DNA of 64,000 nt from Zantedeschia hybrid cultivar (taxonomy: Eukaryota; Streptophyta; Magnoliopsida; Alismatales; Araceae): assembly GCA_030544215.1 (NCBI GenBank), contig JARZZO010000002.1, positions 26,101,395-26,165,394 of the forward strand. The letters run 5' to 3'. The notes beneath the pieces were generated by a model. That model was not told where the DNA came from, ran no database searches, and saw only the letters and a program-made list of their open reading frames with translations. The position numbers and the translations under genes were made by a program. Below, one piece after another: positions 37,701-49,700 of the stretch. The stretch's first letter is position 1, and every line of letters starts with the position of its first letter.

Positions 37701-40700
37701 AGTTGTATACTAAGCTTTATTTTAACCTAGAAATCATTATTGTTCACCAAGTTTTTAATCTTCTTTCCTTCGTCTGTCCCAGTAAACGTGGCGTGCAACC
37801 ATTTGTCACTTCTAAACATTTGTTTTAAGTCTACTTCATGTTTCAACATACTTTGCAAGGCAATGAAATTGGTGGCAAATCTTGTGATTGCAAGTCTTAA
37901 CAACTCACTATGTGTATGATCCCTCATCAATCTCAATACATAATAATGGTTATAGATGGATCGTGTAATCTTCTGTACTTTGACAACATTCTTCTTGACA
38001 ACATCCAGCTGTCCAATTTCTTTCAGCATCAAATTTACACAATGGGCTGCACATGGGGTCCAGAACAAATGAGGTCTGCGGAGCATTAGCTCTTCTCCTG
38101 CCTTTTTGTACGTGGAGCCATTATCTGTCACCACTTGGACAATGCACTTCTTGTCAATTTTCTCAACAACACTGTCTATCAATTGCATAATGCATTCATG
38201 ATTGTGTATTTGATTTGATGCATCCACAGACTTATGATAGAACACTTGTTTGTCGCAATACACAAGAAAATTAATCAGACTGCTTTTTGTGGTCCCTGAC
38301 CAGCCATCACACATCTGGTAACCCCATATTTCTCTCACTTTTTCTTGAAAGAACCAATGTACAGTTTGATCTCCTTTACCTCATCATCAAGATATTTTCC
38401 TGTCAGTTCTTTTGGAGTGGGAGGTTTAACATGTAATCCTTGAGCTTGTGCTTCATGGATCATACTAGAATAGTAAGGGTTGTTTGCTGCATTGAAGGAG
38501 ATGTCTGTATGATGTCAAAATTTTGCCACAGCCCTTCCCAATATATATTTTAGACCACTCTTCTTATTGTAGCTATCATCAACCCTTGTCTGCTTCCCAT
38601 GCTCCTAGGGAAACATATAAGGGTCAACCTCCTTAACATGAGTGCTTGATTTGCGCTTCTGAGCCGAGTTGTAGGTGTTGGTCCAATAGTAAAATAAGAG
38701 GATACACTCCTCCTAGGTTGAGCCTGCCCCCTAGTGTTGCTCTCACCGTCCCCTGATGATCCACCAACACCCTGCTGAGCCCCTTCAAAGTGAATCCTCT
38801 AAACTCTTATAAATTCTCTCCTCTGATGCTCATGCCTACTGAGCTCTAGCACTCGCCGAGTACGTAGAGGAGGAGGCTCACGTCTATGTACCTCCTGAAC
38901 ATCATCATCACCATCAGACTCGGTCCAGCCTCCTCCATCATTATCTCCCCCACCAGCAACTCTATAGATCTTGCGTTCTTCCCTCTCTTTGTCTGCAACC
39001 TTTTTTAAGCGCACTTCCTTCAAAATTTTCAAGTGTTGAGCCATCTGCGTCCAAATATCTCCAGGAACATTTTTACACCCAACCACTTCATTATACCCAA
39101 CAGTCCTCCTGCAAGGTGCTTCTTCAATCGAGAAATACCACCTGCCTGTCTTATAAACTGACAGTAGTTGCACTTGAACTTATGCCTACTGTCATCAACC
39201 ATGCTCCCATGTTGCCATTTGATATCTTCGGACTCTCGACGAGGGGGTGGGGCGGCCATCTAATGACAACAAACAAAAGAGAAACAAGAACAAAAAAATA
39301 CATTAAATAATAAGTAAGAATAGTATGACTTGAAAAGTTGTTAAAATTATCCTTATATTAAAAGAATCTTTACTTTTTATAAATTATGAATATTAAATTA
39401 CGAAAATAAATAAATTATTAATATATACTTAACAAATTAAATAATTTACAAATATTAATTGAACATATTTATAAAAACATGACTTAAAGTGCATGAAGAA
39501 CATAAATATAAGTTGAGGGCATGTCCAAAATTTGTATACAAGTATCACATTTAAAGATTATTAAGTAATAATATATTATGTCATTATTAATTTAATTACA
39601 TAAAAATAAAATTTAGAACTAAAAATTTTATATTTAAAACATAAAAGTTAAAATATAGATCTAAATATAATCATTTTTTACTTCTAGAATATAGAGTAGA
39701 CAATTTATAAATTATTTTACATTTTAAAATTTATTTCATATTTTAATAATTATATTAATACATTAATCTTCATAATTTAAAATTTTGAATGAAATTTTAA
39801 GCAAACATGTGAAACTCAGATTTATGTCCATCATCACATAAATAGATCATTTATTATTTTTTGATTTTTTTGTATTTTTGATATTTAATAAAAATCTATA
39901 AATGAACCTCAAATTTAAACAAATTTTATTTTTTTCATGTCAAATTTACAAAGGGACAATAGATCTACCTATTCTTCATGTTTTAATATCTTAAACAACA
40001 TCAAACAACAAGAAAAGAAGATGAAAATAAAAAAAAATCTTAAGGTTCGGATGTTTACCTTGTTGAAATAGGATGAAAACGTTTCAAAGAGCTTGAAAAC
40101 CCTTTTCCTTTCCAACAAAATCAACTTTAAACCTTGAAAAACGCTTGGATCTCCCAAAACCACTAAGAGAAATGGAAGCAAGAAGAGGGGGGGATTGGGG
40201 GAAGGGTTTGGAAGGCTGCGACTCCTTCGTCTAGTGCGTTTCTGTCCGAACAGAAATGCAACAGACAATTTAAGGGGTTTAAAGGCTAGCATCGTATCGG
40301 ATCTCAGTGTATCGGGCCGTCTCGGACTGGATCTTAGGGACTCGACGCTACTCAGTGCGATCCGGCTCGATACATGCCAAGTTGATGTGACCCGGAGGCA
40401 GTTCAGACCGAATCCGGCGAGCCGACCGTGCTAGCGCATCGGGTTGGCCCAGATCCAAGTCGACTCGTACGAGTCGGCCCGATCCGGTACGATACGACAA
40501 ACCTTGGTCTGGACCCACTTCTTTGTCCAACATGTCGACCAGTCCGTCTGAAAAAATGCTCCTCGACAAAGGATTTTTGTCTTGCTTCCATTACACGCCG
40601 CATTTCATTTTAAGAAAGAATAAAAGAAAAGGAATAAATAATTTATATAAAAATTTTAGAAAAGTTAGACTATTGAGATGCTGAGTAGTATAAACATTGC

Positions 40701-43700
40701 ATGATACAAAATCTACAAATGAAATAGATCTCCTTCTTTATATATCTTGTGGTTCTTCACCCGGAGGGTATATGTGCATTCTGGTGGCAGAAGGACGGGT
40801 CATCTCCTCTCTAACTCGACTCCTCGATGTAGATGTCACTCTTCTCTCGGTATCTTTCTGTCGTAAGTAGTTCTGAACAAGCTTTGGTTTCTCCTTTGAC
40901 TCCTGCCAAATGTTGCTTGAGACAAAATTTTTTACCTGAAATAACTCTACCACAATAGTTTAGTTGCATTTTACCTTACGAGCATTCATGTTCACTACAA
41001 TGCAATGGTTCCATCTGGGGTCGCTTCGAGAAGAGCCGAATGTTACCTCATTTTGCGCCGAGGTAGACATGTTAAAAGTATAGAATAAAAGATTTTAAAA
41101 AAGAATTGGAAAGAAAAAAATTAAAAATGTCGTTCGATGCCACTAGAACACAACTCCCTAGAGCTCAATTACACCAATGAGTGCTTTAGAGAGCAAAAAG
41201 AACCTAATGAGAACTTAGAGAGAGAGAGAGAGATCTTAGAGAGAGAGAAAGAACTGAGAGAGAGAGAGAAGTAAGGAAGTGAGTTGGTGAGGATGGGGGA
41301 AGGCCTTGGGGAATTTTTTTAAGCCCCCCCAAGGCCCTTGTTAGCCGTTGGGAAACATTCCCAATGGCTAGCCAATGGTTTTACAATGGCTAGTTCGCAG
41401 CTAGCCCTTGGGAAACATTCCCAACGGCTAGCCAATGGTTTTACAATGGCTAGTTTGCAGCTAGCCGCTGGGCCTCGGATCGGCCGATCCCGCCCGATCC
41501 TAGTAAAGGAATAGTGGGTCGGGGCTCGGGATCAGATCGTTCCGGCTGAATACCGAGCGGATCGGCCGATCCTATCTGATCCACGCCGATTCTGCCTAAC
41601 TTGCATTAGACACACCATATTTTTTAAAAATATGGTACATGGCCATGGGAATGGTACAATCTTATGTATCTGTATTTATATAGATTTACTTGTGGTTATG
41701 CAACACGAAATTAACTGAAGAATGTCCTAAAAATAAAATAATATAAAGTTCTGATCAAATCATGAAATTTACGGTCAAATAGTTAAACTTAAAAAAACAA
41801 AGTTAAGTCTAAGTAACCGGACTTCTAAATTCTAGGTATCTTCAATGGGGCATATTGCATTACTCCTAAACTTTTAACTCGTAAGCTCTGTACTGCCTAA
41901 TATGCAAGATATGACTGTGTAAAGTAACAAAAGTCAGCTATATATACAGAAAGCCAAAATGATAGTTTCTTTTAAATAAAATCAAAAGGCATATTCTAGT
42001 GCTCAAGACCTCTACGAAAGGCTAAAACATTTGATCTCTCCAAAACATTAAGGCAAGTATATTTTAATAGACAGATTCTGGTGCAGCTTTGCACAAGTGG
42101 GGGTTATTTAAAAGAAATTGCAACTTACTAATCCCTGCCATTCCCCAGATACCCATCATCATGCACATGTTGGCATCTCAACCATTTCAAACCATATGGT
42201 TTCAGAGGGGAGGAAGGCCTTGCCACAGCTGTAACAGTTGCATGATGCCTCAGGTGGAGTACCTTTTTATCTCATCTTTCATCCTCCCGATATTATTCTC
42301 TGCACACGACATACCACTTATCCAAAAAAAAAAAAAAAACACCAAACTAGTAGAGAAGATGGTTGGGGCTGGCATCGTGTAGAAGAGTGCATATGAGCTA
42401 TAAGAAAGAGGGCTGGGTACGATAGGCAGTCCAGGTTGCCATCTAAACTTGGTTTCATGCAGCAGCAGCAACATGCAGTAACATCATTAGCAACAAAAGG
42501 GTAATCACACCCCTTCCTCCTTCTCCATATGATGATCATTGAAGAAATTAATGGAGTTTGAATTGGATTCGGAATGAGAAATTTACCCTAGAGCAAGTAC
42601 GGCTACTGTATAGCATAGAAGAGTGCGTGGGAGCTATAAGAAAGAGGGCTGGGTATGATAGGCAGTCCGGGTCATGGAATGCAGAATCGGCCGATCCCGA
42701 TTCGGCCGATTCCGACTGGTCCCGGCCGATTCGGGCCGATCCAATACTGATTCAGATCGGGATCGGTAGGTCTCGATTCGGGGACCCGATCCGATTCGGA
42801 ATTCGTTGGTCCGGGTTGCCATCTAAACTTGGGTACATGCAGCAGCAGCAACATGCAGTAACATTTATTAGCAACAAAAGGGTAATCACACCCCTTCCTC
42901 CTCCTCCATATGATGATCATTGAAGTAATTAATGGAGTTTGAATTGGATTGGGAATGAGAAATTTACCCTAGAGCAAGTACGGCAACTGTATAGGGGTTC
43001 TGACTAGTGACTACAGTGGGAAAGTCTCATAGCATGTCAACATGAGTCGGTAAATGTGTGTGTCAACTTGTGTCAACATACTTCAGAGGCATTTTGACCA
43101 TGTCCTCCTAATCACATACTATCTTTTGCAGGTTATGGGGAAGTTGGCAAGGGAAAGGCAAGTATGATGGTCATACTGCACTGCATCAGAGAGGCTGGAT
43201 TCCTTTTCAGCTGAAAGGCCTGTGGGTCTGTTTGGAACCTGGGCCTAGATCTCTCCTATCGGATTTTATTAATCCTATTTTGTTTTTATTTTTATTTGGA
43301 GAAATATAGGTCGATTTTATTTATTTTGTTTATTAGACTATAAGAGTTTGGAATTAGCCCCCAGGGAGTCTGGGACTTCGGATCAGGCGAAGATCCGAGT
43401 ATATGACATCTCTCTACTGACTTTGGTCAGTGTTAATTACGTCGAGTAGCCGCTCAACAACCCTCGATTAACTGTCCGTTGATGTCTTTGTAACGTAGAA
43501 CACTACTACTACATGCATATGAAGATATGTTTTAGGTTAAGTCCTTGGTCTTGCCCAAGTTTAGGATGTGTTTATGATTAGTTGGGAGGCTTTTGAAAGG
43601 TTTTGGATTGACTCCGAGTTATCTGGATTGATTCTAAATATTTTAGACCCATAAGGGTATTTTCGTAATTTTGTCAAGTTGGAAGGTATAAGGGAATTAT

Positions 43701-46700
43701 GGTCACTTTTAGTGTGTGAAATGAGTTTTAATGATTTAGGAAGGTTTCAAAACCTTAGGAGGTATTTTAGAGTTATTTTAAGTGTATTTGGGTTGTAAGG
43801 CTATTTTGGTAATTTTACTCCGAATTGGGTTTCTAGACTTGAAGTCTATTTTTATATTTTTATGTATTTTTCTGGAATTTTCACTTATTTTTATTACATT
43901 GAGGGTATTTTGGTAATTGTACCTGTCTTTTTAAAGTTTGGAGGGTATTTTGGGCATAGGAGATGTTTTGATATTTTTTAAGATTTTTATGTGATTTTTA
44001 CAGATTTTTACCATGGGTGAGGGCATTTTTGTAATTTCTATTAAGTTCTGGGGACATTTCGTTCATTTAGGGAATTTATATGTTTTCAGATTTAGTTCTC
44101 TGTTTTTACTGGTTTTTTTTTACTGAATTTCATTGTTTCTTTATTAATTTTCTTGGCTTTATTAATTAATTGGGCATATGAAAGGTATTTTAAGTCATGT
44201 TTTTGGGTTTATGTAATTTTCATATTTGGTTTTCTGATTTTTACTGAGTGTTACTGGTTTTTACTGAACTTTTTTGATTTTTATATTAATTTTTAGTGAT
44301 TTTTATTATTTCCCACAGATTTTATTAATTGATCAAGTGTGAGGGATATTTAAATCATTTTTTAACTTAAGTATATTATTTTATGTTTTAATATTTCATT
44401 ATTGAGTTTTGATTATGAGTCTAGGTTTAGTTATGTGTAGGGTGAGGCCAAGGGTATTTATGTCATTAGGTATATAATTAATTAAGCATATAGTTAATTA
44501 ATTATGACTAATTACATGCATGCATGATTAATTAGATATGAGATTAAGTTCACACATACAAACAACATACATACATTAAGTATGGAAGCAACATAGCCAA
44601 TATTTTATTTCATTAAAATTTAGCAGAATAACGGCTTTTAGAATGCCGGATTTACAACAAAATTTCGGCAGAGTATTCCCTTAAGAGAACCTTAAAAAGG
44701 AACCTTAAAGAGACTCCTCCTGGCGTGCGCTGAACTTGTGCAGAGCACCAAGTTCGTGTCTTCAAAATAGCAGAGTTTCCCCTTACAAACTTTGGGCCAA
44801 ATAGGCATGCCTTCTTCTTACCCTTGGGGGGAATTTATAGGCTATGGGGGCCCTAACCGGTGGGGGTACCCACCGTTAAGATTGGAGGTGGGGGTACCCA
44901 CCGTTGGTTTTGGAGGTGGGGGGTATCCACCATTGGTTTTGGAGGTGGGGGGGGGGGGGTACCCACCGTTTTCTTTTCTTGGGAGAGGATAGAGAGGAGA
45001 GAAGGGAGGAGAGAGAGAGAGAGTGGGGGGGATCCGGTGGGACCCCCCACCGGTTCCCAACTGGTGGGGGGTGCCACCGGTTGGACCCCCACTGGTTTGG
45101 GCAGCCGGTTGGGGGGGGGGGGGCTTCCCCTCCCCTTTTCTTATTAAAAAAAGGCCTAACAGGGTCTTAACTGGGGAGTATCTTATGAGTTTCTTTTAAG
45201 GGGTTCAATAGGATAAATGGATAATGCCACATGTAATTATCTCCTTATGTTTTTTAAAGCTGTGGTGCCATCCACTTTCACAAAAAAAGAGAATATGATC
45301 TGAGCCCTTGTTGGCTTTTCTACTTGTCGCATTTTCAGACGGGAGGCTTCTTCAACAAATAGAGTCTTTTCCTTTGTTTGTGAGAAAGTTAGGGAGCGGG
45401 CTTCCAACAGTTGTAATGTGGACTCATGTAATTCGTCCCTTTTTGGTCTTCTTGGGGAGGAGTAACAAGTAACTTTTTGTTTTTGCTGGGGTTGGTGTGA
45501 TGGCTTGACCACTTTGGTCTTTTGTATATGGGGTCTGATGGGTCTAATTCCTATACTTGTACATTCCCCACTTTTGTACTTCCTTTTTTTTTTTATCTTA
45601 TACAATTGTGGTATAATCCACTTAAAAAAAAAAAAAAATTCATGCGAGTTGGTGATGTTTGTGGATGTACACTTCCCCCCTTATTGTAGGACTCAGGAAA
45701 GTTTCAATTCAGATGAAGCATTACAGTGATAGTTAAAGCAGATTTTCCTTGACAAGACTAAGCGATGAGATAAGATTAAGCCTGTGAACCCTAAGGTTCA
45801 AGCCTAAGGCCTCAAAATGCTGCCAAACTTGCTGCTATGTACATCTGCATTATTTTATTTTACCTTTTGCCTTTCATTGTTATTCTTTGGCATTGGTAAT
45901 CTTCAACGCAACTAATATCTGACATGTTTTGTTTCTCAGGTAATTATGCTTCCTTTGTCAGATGACTGTGTATTTATAATATGTAATGTTATTATATTCA
46001 ATATGTGCCTTCCACAACTTCTCTCTGCTACAATCTTTTTATTTTGTGTACTCTTTAAGTTCATTATTGTTTTATATGCACTGTTAGATCTATTTATTGC
46101 TGGACAACACTAAAAGCAAAGTAGCCTCAACAATGTATCCAACATCCTACAAAAGCCAGTACTTTCAAAATGCCCAAACATGGCAAAGACAGTAGATCTT
46201 ATTGACTTAGATCTTATTGACTAGGTGATCTGCCTTTTCTTGTTTCTTGATGGTTGTTTTGGGTGAGTGTACGAGTCTTGTACTTGTACAAACCTTTATT
46301 TTTGACTTTGATGAAATTTCATGGTACTATCCACTTAAAAAATTAAGGAAGTGTTGGACCCAGTACAGGTTGGAATCATTGGATTACCAGGCCAGCCTGT
46401 TGCCGGTCCTAATTCTGTCAGTGCTTGTGTCCATTTGTAAGGCATGGCGGATTACTCTTCACACTGAACTTTGGCCATATGAATGATGAAAAAGGAGAGC
46501 CTTTGAGAGTATCTAATGACTGTAAGAGCTTTATTAGGTGGACAACATGCTTCGTTAGTTTGTTTGTTGATACTTCATTTTTGGCTGACTAGGAACCATG
46601 ATCCACAGGGACAAGTAAACCTTATGTACTCAAACCCTGAGTGAAAAGGTTCCTTCTTTGTTCACTTCTCCCATGGATATCAAACTCATGTCTTGCTCTC

Positions 46701-49700
46701 TGGGGTGAGCTCCCAGGTCAACCACCTGTAATAACCGGTCTGTGTGCTGATACTAGTTGATATCTCAGTTAGTGGATTTCTCTTTTGGTAGTATGGGTCC
46801 TTTGGGTGTGGTCTAAATCTCATACTCGCGAGATTGCTTTTGCGTGTTTTCTTTTGGGGTGCCTTCTTGAAGGTTTTATTTCTAGGCTACAATTATTTAC
46901 AGGTGAGTCTTGAGAAATTACATGGGTTCCTTCTGCAAAATGATGCTCGTATCACTAAATCTGCATGCATCAATCAATACCATATATGGGGTTCCTCCTG
47001 AAAATTGATTGCTGCATCACGAGATCTGTGTGCATCAATCAATGCCATTGATTTTGTTGTGCTAGCCCCACCAGTGATATCCATCATTCATCGTCACCAT
47101 TGCAGATCATTGTTTCTTCTCTTCCATCATTTTATCTCAATATATCACTCCCTCCCTCCCTCTCTTCTCTTCTCTTTTGCATTCCCCCTTCAAATTTATA
47201 TTATATGGACCATGGAAAACTGCGATGTCAATGTGCCGCCTAAGCTGATTCCTGAACTTAAAATCCTTGTTCAGCTATGTTAATGATATTCAAATTCTGT
47301 GTTTGACATTTCTATTACTTTATGAATCTTTATCCATTCTTGTCATTTCATAAAAGATAACTTTTCTTCACTACTATCTGTTGCACATTCTGATTATCAT
47401 CATTGTTATCATCTCCTCAGTGTTGCACTCACCTGGCACTTCTGCTGTCCTTTGTTGGTGTATCTTTTTGGATCACATACATGGATGGCAGTACTGGTAT
47501 CGGAGGGTACCGATACTGGTACATATCAGCCGATACCTGTTTACAGGTATCGCTAAACTTTTTTTATTATTTTAAAATAAGCCCTAATTTGTCATCTGAT
47601 TGTAGACTTGATGGTAGGGGGTTCTTTATTATACAATGATTGTGAGTTTTTTTACAGGTTACGTATTTTGGGGGGGATTTTCTGCATATAGGAGATTCTT
47701 TAAGGGCTTATTTGCTAAAAACCTTTTCTTTTTTTAGTTGCTATTTTTCTTGCATAATTGCATTTATACTTTGATTTGTACGAGAAGTCTAGCATCTTTA
47801 CCTACCCCATCTTTGGAACTGCATATTTTGCTCAACACTTTGAATGAGCTAATATCAATTATTTGAAGAGAGGGAAACAGTATATGCTTTTTCTTTATTG
47901 CCTTCACATCACATGTGCTTTTTCCCCTTTGTATTTATTTTCAAGACTTTGATTATATGCCTGTCTACCTTTTTTTTAAGAATTAAGGCTTGCACTGCAA
48001 ATTCTATTAAATAAATAGTGGCAATACAGATGGGGTTGGAGGAGAGGATCCAGGGACACAGAGAAACCATAGTATAGGAGTGATGTTAGATGTTATATGC
48101 CATGTCCCTCCCTAATGTGTTTTAAGTTTTAATGCAGAAGTCAAAGGGGAAAACTCTCTTCACTTCTTTTTGCACTTCTTTTTGTGATTTCCATGTTTTG
48201 TTGTTGACACTGTAAGCTTTGTCTGCAGGTGATGGTTATGACAGCTCAAATTTTGTTGAATATTCTCAGACACAGTATAATACAAATGGAAGCAATCCAT
48301 CTCCTTATTTTGGATGAGTGCCATCATGCCGTAAAGAAACATCCATATTCATTAGTAATGTCTGAATTCTATCACACGACTCCAAAGGATAAACGGCCTG
48401 CTGTCTTTGGCATGACAGCTTCCCCTGTCAACTTGAAAGGTGAAGTTTTGTAACTTTATGCGTCATATATTATATTTCTTTTTTTTTAATGTTTGTCAAT
48501 TAGGGGAAATTATGCTTCCTGTTTTTTTTTAATGTTTATCAATTAGTGGAAACTGTACTTCTTCGCATGATGTTCTTTTTTACAATATTTTCTTCAATTG
48601 TACATTTTTTTGGAGATCCCTTTGATTTTACAGTATTAGATTCATGATAGGTGCATTATTAAATGCATGATGGGTTACGATATCCTTTTAATCAATTCTT
48701 TTGAATATGTAGGAAAGGCATCAGTAAAAAGAAATAGCAAGAATCATGGGTGAATGTCCAGTGAACTGAATCTGCTTAGAACACTTGTGCTTGTCTGGCA
48801 CAATGAAGAAGCCTTGATATTGGAGCTATCATAAGCTAAAATCATCATTTATGGTTTATTTCTTTCTGATAGGACATAATGGTATATTGGCATTTGTTAG
48901 CTAATGTATCTCTACATAAACCGTGAATTTGGTTGCCGTCTGGTAAGTTCCAATTCATCAGTGATCTTTAAGCAGCAAGATGGAGACATCTTCATACTGT
49001 TTGTGGGCAATTGAAGCAGGTATGAAAAACAAAAGGGGGAAGAAGGGCTAACTTATTGCTGATGCCAACCATTGTCGATATATGGTAGTACCTCTAAGCA
49101 ATCGTACATACTGTTTTTGTAGTGACCCAATCACAAACCGGGTAGGAGGAGAGGGCCATGTATGGGAAAGGGCTACCTACGAGGTGAAGCGGCGTGGAGT
49201 CTCTATGGTGTGGAGCTACCACTGTGTTTAGGGGCTAGGGCAGGAATGAACCAGATTAGTCCCACATCGAAAAATGGAAAAAGTTACTGGGCCATATATG
49301 TGGGATTGGATGCATAACTTGTAAGGTACCTTTTGGGTATAAAATCGTGCGGACTTTGGTCCAAAGTGGACAATACCTCACAATGGTTGGATCGGGTCAT
49401 CACAGAATGGTGTCAGAGTGGGCCCCATGTAGTGCGATGTTGGTTGGTTCGAAGACAAACCACGTAGAAATTGGTGGGTCTGTAATGATCCAGTTATGAG
49501 CCAGGTAGGAGGAAAGGGCTACCCATAGGAGAGGATGACTCGTGGGGATGACGGTACATAACGTCATGGTGTGGAGCCATCACTATGTTTGGGAGCAGGG
49601 ATAGAGATGAATTGGATTAGTCCAACATCAGAAAATGGAAAAAGTTACTGGACCATATATGTGGGATTTGGATCCATAACCTGTGAGGCGTCTTTTGGGG

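Larger units (their letters stand above)
34077..40506 (-). mobile_element. hAT element B, 6.4 kb, inserted in the hAT A transposase gene
   Basis: Inverted ends are CAAGGTTCGCCGTATCG (left) and CAAGGTTTGTCGTATCG (right, opposite strand), 15 of 17 identical. Target copies are GTTTGGAC (34069-34076) and GTCTGGAC (40507-40514), seven of eight. GATCCGG-rich subterminal DNA occurs on both sides. It contains a minus-strand transposase pseudogene and a second zinc-finger segment near its left end. The parts of A on either side belong to one transposase gene, which confirms the nesting. Confidence 0.85.
31259..41070 (-). pseudogene. hAT A transposase pseudogene, split by hAT element B
   Basis: Minus strand. 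The N-terminus starts at the ATG at 41070 (MSTSAQNEVTFG...), followed by a BED-like start (DPRWNHC...KVKCN). After element B, DUF659 appears in broken frames (33990-32580): PIDPYLIRRSKEL, VVQVVTDN.A.YKA and WVPCSAHSLDLIL. The C-terminal dimerisation region at 32399-32184 has SASRCEQNWSTFSLIHTK. A tail follows with NPLDIANL, an acidic run and FTGEEDFSHC (about 31967-31599), then a Tyr/Ser/Gly-rich end finishing NFHAK at 31259. Several frameshifts and stops, plus the 6.4-kb insertion, make it non-functional. Confidence 0.75.
28097..41603 (-). mobile_element. hAT element A, 13.5 kb including two nested insertions
   Basis: The ends are CAAGGAAGGAAAACTCGG (left) and, on the opposite strand, CAAGTTAGGCAGAATCGG (right), 14 of 18 identical. 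Flanking 8-mers CATTAGAA (28089-28096) and CATTAGAC (41604-41611) match at seven of eight. Both subterminal regions are dense in GATCGG/CCGATC. It holds a minus-strand hAT transposase pseudogene whose N-terminal part lies right of element B and the rest left of it. Without the LTR-type insertion near 28528 and element B, it would be about 4.5-5 kb, a normal autonomous hAT size. Confidence 0.75.
22957..48228 (+). other. DCL1: DCL1 intron 2, 25.3 kb, GC-AG, packed with transposons
   Basis: Starts GCAAGC after FENKQ and ends TTTGTCTGCAG before VMVMTAQ. It splits the helicase between motif I and the DECH box. Within it lie hAT, MITE, LTR and LINE insertions, listed separately. They make up well over half its length. 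Confidence 0.93.

Noticed and set aside
28528..45161. Reading the two related 1.9-kb repeats as the LTRs of one retrotransposon
   Set aside because: The right copy has its own exact GGGTC duplication and lies outside hAT A. The left copy lies inside hAT A. The two are clearly diverged, and no pol region lies between them.
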